NCBI GenBank assembly: GCA_964517495.1
Contig: CAZFER010000135.1
Span: forward strand, 1 to 7,465
DNA: 7,465 nt
Direction of reading: 5' to 3'
Origin: CAZFER01 sp964517495
GTDB lineage: Bacteria > Hinthialibacterota > Hinthialibacteria > Hinthialibacterales > Hinthialibacteraceae
A program made the translations under genes and the position numbers. Below, piece by piece: positions 5,430 through 7,465 of the stretch (within the stretch, counting starts at the first letter, position 1; each line of letters begins with the position of its first letter). The notes beneath the pieces were generated by a model. It made no database searches and was not told the origin of the DNA. It saw only the letters and a list, made by a program, of their open reading frames with translations.

Positions 5430-7465
5430 TCAATGCTGATTGATCAACAATATCAGAGCTTTCTTATCATGATCCGTGATCACCAAATCCGGAAATTGAT
5501 CCTGATTCAGATCAACACTGTCGATTAGAAAATCCTGAAAAAGAGAGAATGAAAGAATCAGAGGCGTCATAATCGAGAGGTTGAAATTGCCTCTCAAGTC
5601 AAGACAGCCCGACACCAAAACAACCCGCTCGGTGGGGATATCCCAACCCACCATAAGCAGTTCAGCTCGTCCATCACCATCAAAGTCAGCAGCGGTCATA
5701 TCTTTTATATGAAGACGATTATTTATTCTATACTGTCTGGTTTTTAAATGCTTAACCGAGCCATAAACAATACAGATTGAATTGTCATAGGTGAGTATCG
5801 CCAGGTCTTGATAACCGTCATGATTAAAATCACTCACACTCGAGAAGCGTGGAATGTTTGCTTGTATATCTGTGTTGAGGTCCATTTCAAACACAGCTAT
5901 AAAGTGACCATGGTGAATTCTTAATATAGTCAGACCTTCCGGTTCGGTGTGGAGAATCGCGAGTTCATCCTGTTGATCACCATCTATATCAATGGATTGG
6001 AGTTGTATAGGCTTATGTGAAAGGGGATAACTCAATCGTTTGTACAGTCGTTCTTTCCTGGTTAGGCGAAAGAGGTGAACTTGATTGAGTGATGCCACTG
6101 CAAGTTCCGGTTTACGAATTCCTGTGAAGAATCCGGCAGTGAGATAGTTCATGCGAATGTTTTGTGTGAATTCCCACGGTAGAGGAATAATATCATGAAG
6201 ATCAATTGTGTGCTTTGAAACATGAAGACCCGTTTGATCAAAGAATTGAACATCTAATAAGGCTTCATAAGGATTAAGAAGATAAACCTCACTCTTCCCA
6301 TCTTGGTTTAAATCTGTCATAACGCCATTTGAATACACTTGATTATTCTCTGTATGAATGTCTTGCATGACATATGATCCTGAAGCACTGACAATAAGGG
6401 CTGAGCGTTCATGGGCAAAATCGTTAATCAACCAATCCGCAGTTTGATCATTGTTTATATCAAATGATGCAATATTCGTTGCCTGCAAACCGGTGTCAAT
6501 ATTATTTAATTGAGTAAATCCAACCGGTGCATGACACACCTCGATTTTTATCTCAGGTGTTGGAGTTTTACTTGGCGTAACGGTGGGCGATGGTGTTCTT
6601 GTTGGTGCAAGTGTAATAGTAGGCTGTGGAGTTTTTGTGGAAGTGGCCGTGGGGGTAGCTGTTGGATGAGGGGTGCGATACAAAGCATAAATAGGAAGAT
6701 ATGTTAATCGGTGAGGGCCTCCATTTTGTGACTGGATTTGGAGCCTTCCTTCTGAAGTTATTCTCACTTGTTTAATCCAGGATGGTAATTTTGGTAAGAT
6801 AGACCATTGTATATACCGGCGATCAATGGATTGAGGTATGAGCAAATCAAACAAAGAAAAGTCTGACGTATATGTTTCCGATGCGGCGAATATGATGGGG
6901 GAATAAAAACGTTGAGTATCAATAATAAAATTGGACACTTTAACAGCGATTGTTTGGCTGGTTGAGTTAACATGATTCGCTACACGAATTAAGGCATTAT
7001 AGTAACCCACTTTTTCTGGCCGAGTGACTGAAAGAAAGCCAACCCCATCAACGAACATATTTAAATTTTCATCGGAGGTTTCCACTTCCCAAACAATATC
7101 TTGATCGATGCTCATGTCATATTGAAGGTATTCATAACAATTAAGAATATGATTAACCGGTTGGTTGACAAGAACACGAAGATCCGGCATTGGATTTAGC
7201 AACAAATCATAATTAGGTGTATTTGTTCGAGTTGGTGTGCTTGTATGTGTCGGGCTGGGTGTCTGCGATGGCGTCGGTGTTAGCGTATGAGTAGCCGTTA
7301 GTGTAAACGAAGGCGTTAGGCTTGGCGTTGGCGTGTTAGTTAAAGTTGGTGTGCTTGTATGTGCCGGGCTGGGCGTCAGCGATGGTGCCGGTGTCAGCGT
7401 ATGAGTAGCCGTTGGTGTAAACGAAGGCGTTAGGCTTGGCGTTGGCGTGTTGGTTAAAGTTGGTG
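5430..7465 (-). CDS. Stalked surface protein with C-terminal seven-blade FG-GAP propeller (5' end outside window)
   Basis: The frame is open from the right edge to TGA at 5430-5432, 677 complete codons; the true start lies outside. The first start-like codon, TTG at 7203-7205, sits mid-frame without special support. Counting from the edge, residues 1-83 are a Thr/Pro/Ser stalk of 38-residue repeats. About 93-179 and 183-263 look like two related beta-sandwich (Ig/cadherin-like) domains. Residues 264-303 form a second Thr-Pro linker, and 311-677 a beta-propeller. Six calcium-loop motifs of the FG-GAP/VCBS type begin at 335 (DINNDQTAD), 384 (DLNQDGKSE), 492 (DIDGDQQDE), 545 (DFNHDGYQD), 593 (DFDGDGRAE) and 651 (DLNQDQFPD). 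A degenerate one at about 444 makes seven, spaced 48-60 residues, as in integrin-alpha-like propellers. The protein is probably exported and may bind a ligand or matrix, but the signal peptide is not visible and no specific partner can be named. Confidence 0.8.
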   Translation of the reverse strand, partial: PTLTNTPTPSLTPSFTPTATHTLTPAPSLTPSPAHTSTPTLTNTPTPSLTPSFTLTATHTLTPTPSQTPSPTHTSTPTRTNTPNYDLLLNPMPDLRVLVNQPVNHILNCYEYLQYDMSIDQDIVWEVETSDENLNMFVDGVGFLSVTRPEKVGYYNALIRVANHVNSTSQTIAVKVSNFIIDTQRFYSPIIFAASETYTSDFSLFDLLIPQSIDRRYIQWSILPKLPSWIKQVRITSEGRLQIQSQNGGPHRLTYLPIYALYRTPHPTATPTATSTKTPQPTITLAPTRTPSPTVTPSKTPTPEIKIEVCHAPVGFTQLNNIDTGLQATNIASFDINNDQTADWLINDFAHERSALIVSASGSYVMQDIHTENNQVYSNGVMTDLNQDGKSEVYLLNPYEALLDVQFFDQTGLHVSKHTIDLHDIIPLPWEFTQNIRMNYLTAGFFTGIRKPELAVASLNQVHLFRLTRKERLYKRLSYPLSHKPIQLQSIDIDGDQQDELAILHTEPEGLTILRIHHGHFIAVFEMDLNTDIQANIPRFSSVSDFNHDGYQDLAILTYDNSICIVYGSVKHLKTRQYRINNRLHIKDMTAADFDGDGRAELLMVGWDIPTERVVLVSGCLDLRGNFNLSIMTPLILSFSLFQDFLIDSVDLNQDQFPDLVITDHDKKALILLINQH
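6555..6674 (-). other. Second Thr-Pro-rich linker within the surface protein
   Basis: Forty codons read almost only Thr, Pro, Ser, Ala and Lys (for example TPSPTVTPSKTPTPE) and join the beta-sandwich part to the propeller. The composition is that of an extended, possibly O-glycosylated linker. It is less regular than the stalk near the right edge and does not repeat the 38-codon unit, so it is not a displaced copy of it. Confidence 0.8.
7231..7465 (-). repeat. 114-bp in-frame tandem repeat coding the Thr/Pro/Ser stalk
   Basis: Two full units (7231-7344 and 7345-7458) differ at 8 of 114 positions, and a third unit starts at 7459 and runs off the edge. Each codes 38 residues of the type TNTPTPSLTPSF; the two peptide copies differ at four residues (Pro/Leu, Ala/Thr, Leu/Gln, Ala/Thr). 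A decayed piece of a further unit is detectable at about 7213-7230, where 11 of 18 bases match. Because the unit is a multiple of three, gain or loss of copies would keep the frame. Confidence 0.95.

Noticed and set aside
5400..5430. Possible terminator after the surface gene
   Set aside because: Only a 5-bp AATCA/TGATT stem is present and there is no T-run directly after it.
6510..6707. Plus-strand frame coding a Cys/Trp/Gly-rich peptide
   Set aside because: It is the complement of the Thr-Pro linker; ACN and CCN codons read on the other strand give Cys, Trp and Gly. There is no ribosome binding site or independent support.
7231..7465. Tandem repeat considered as a CRISPR array or direct-repeat origin
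   Set aside because: The units are contiguous without spacers, in frame, and code a regular Thr/Pro/Ser peptide joined to a real domain.

Overview
The window holds five genes, all read from the minus strand. In transcription order, from the right edge to the left, they are: a large secreted or surface protein cut by the window edge, the ribosome-assembly GTPase Era, a pseudopilin-like protein, a lipoprotein of the ADP-ribosylglycohydrolase fold, and an NhaC-family Na+/H+ antiporter. No RNA gene, insertion sequence, phage gene or CRISPR array is visible.

Organism: a lipobox lipoprotein, a type II secretion/type IV pilus pseudopilin and Thr-Pro-rich linkers suggest a diderm bacterium from a little-cultured lineage. 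The pseudopilin's C-terminal 'YDPSNG...GEI' ending and the Thr-Pro linkers remind me of metagenome bins such as Hydrogenedentota or Sumerlaeota. This is an impression, not a determination. Base composition looks moderate and even, and I see no clear sign of recent transfer.

Layout: positions 1-171 carry no gene but hold two separate dispersed-repeat-like palindromic elements downstream of nhaC. nhaC (172-1704) lies 22 bp after the lipoprotein gene (1727-3463), so the two are very likely one transcript with the lipoprotein first. A factor-independent terminator at 3597-3633 ends the pseudopilin gene (3670-4260). Era (4385-5320) is separated from the pseudopilin by a 16-bp-arm palindrome without a U-tract. 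The surface protein (5430 to beyond 7465) has four parts: a Thr/Pro/Ser stalk built of a 114-bp tandem repeat, two predicted beta-sandwich domains, a second Thr-Pro linker, and a C-terminal propeller in which seven FG-GAP/VCBS-like blades can be counted.

How the genes relate: only the lipoprotein-nhaC pair looks functionally coupled by position. The other genes appear to be separate units that share an orientation. I do not see a clear new multi-gene system. The best leads are the exported ADP-ribosylglycohydrolase-fold lipoprotein with an altered first metal-site motif, paired with an antiporter; the stalked propeller protein with near-identical stalk repeats; and the multi-hairpin intergenic element at the left edge.
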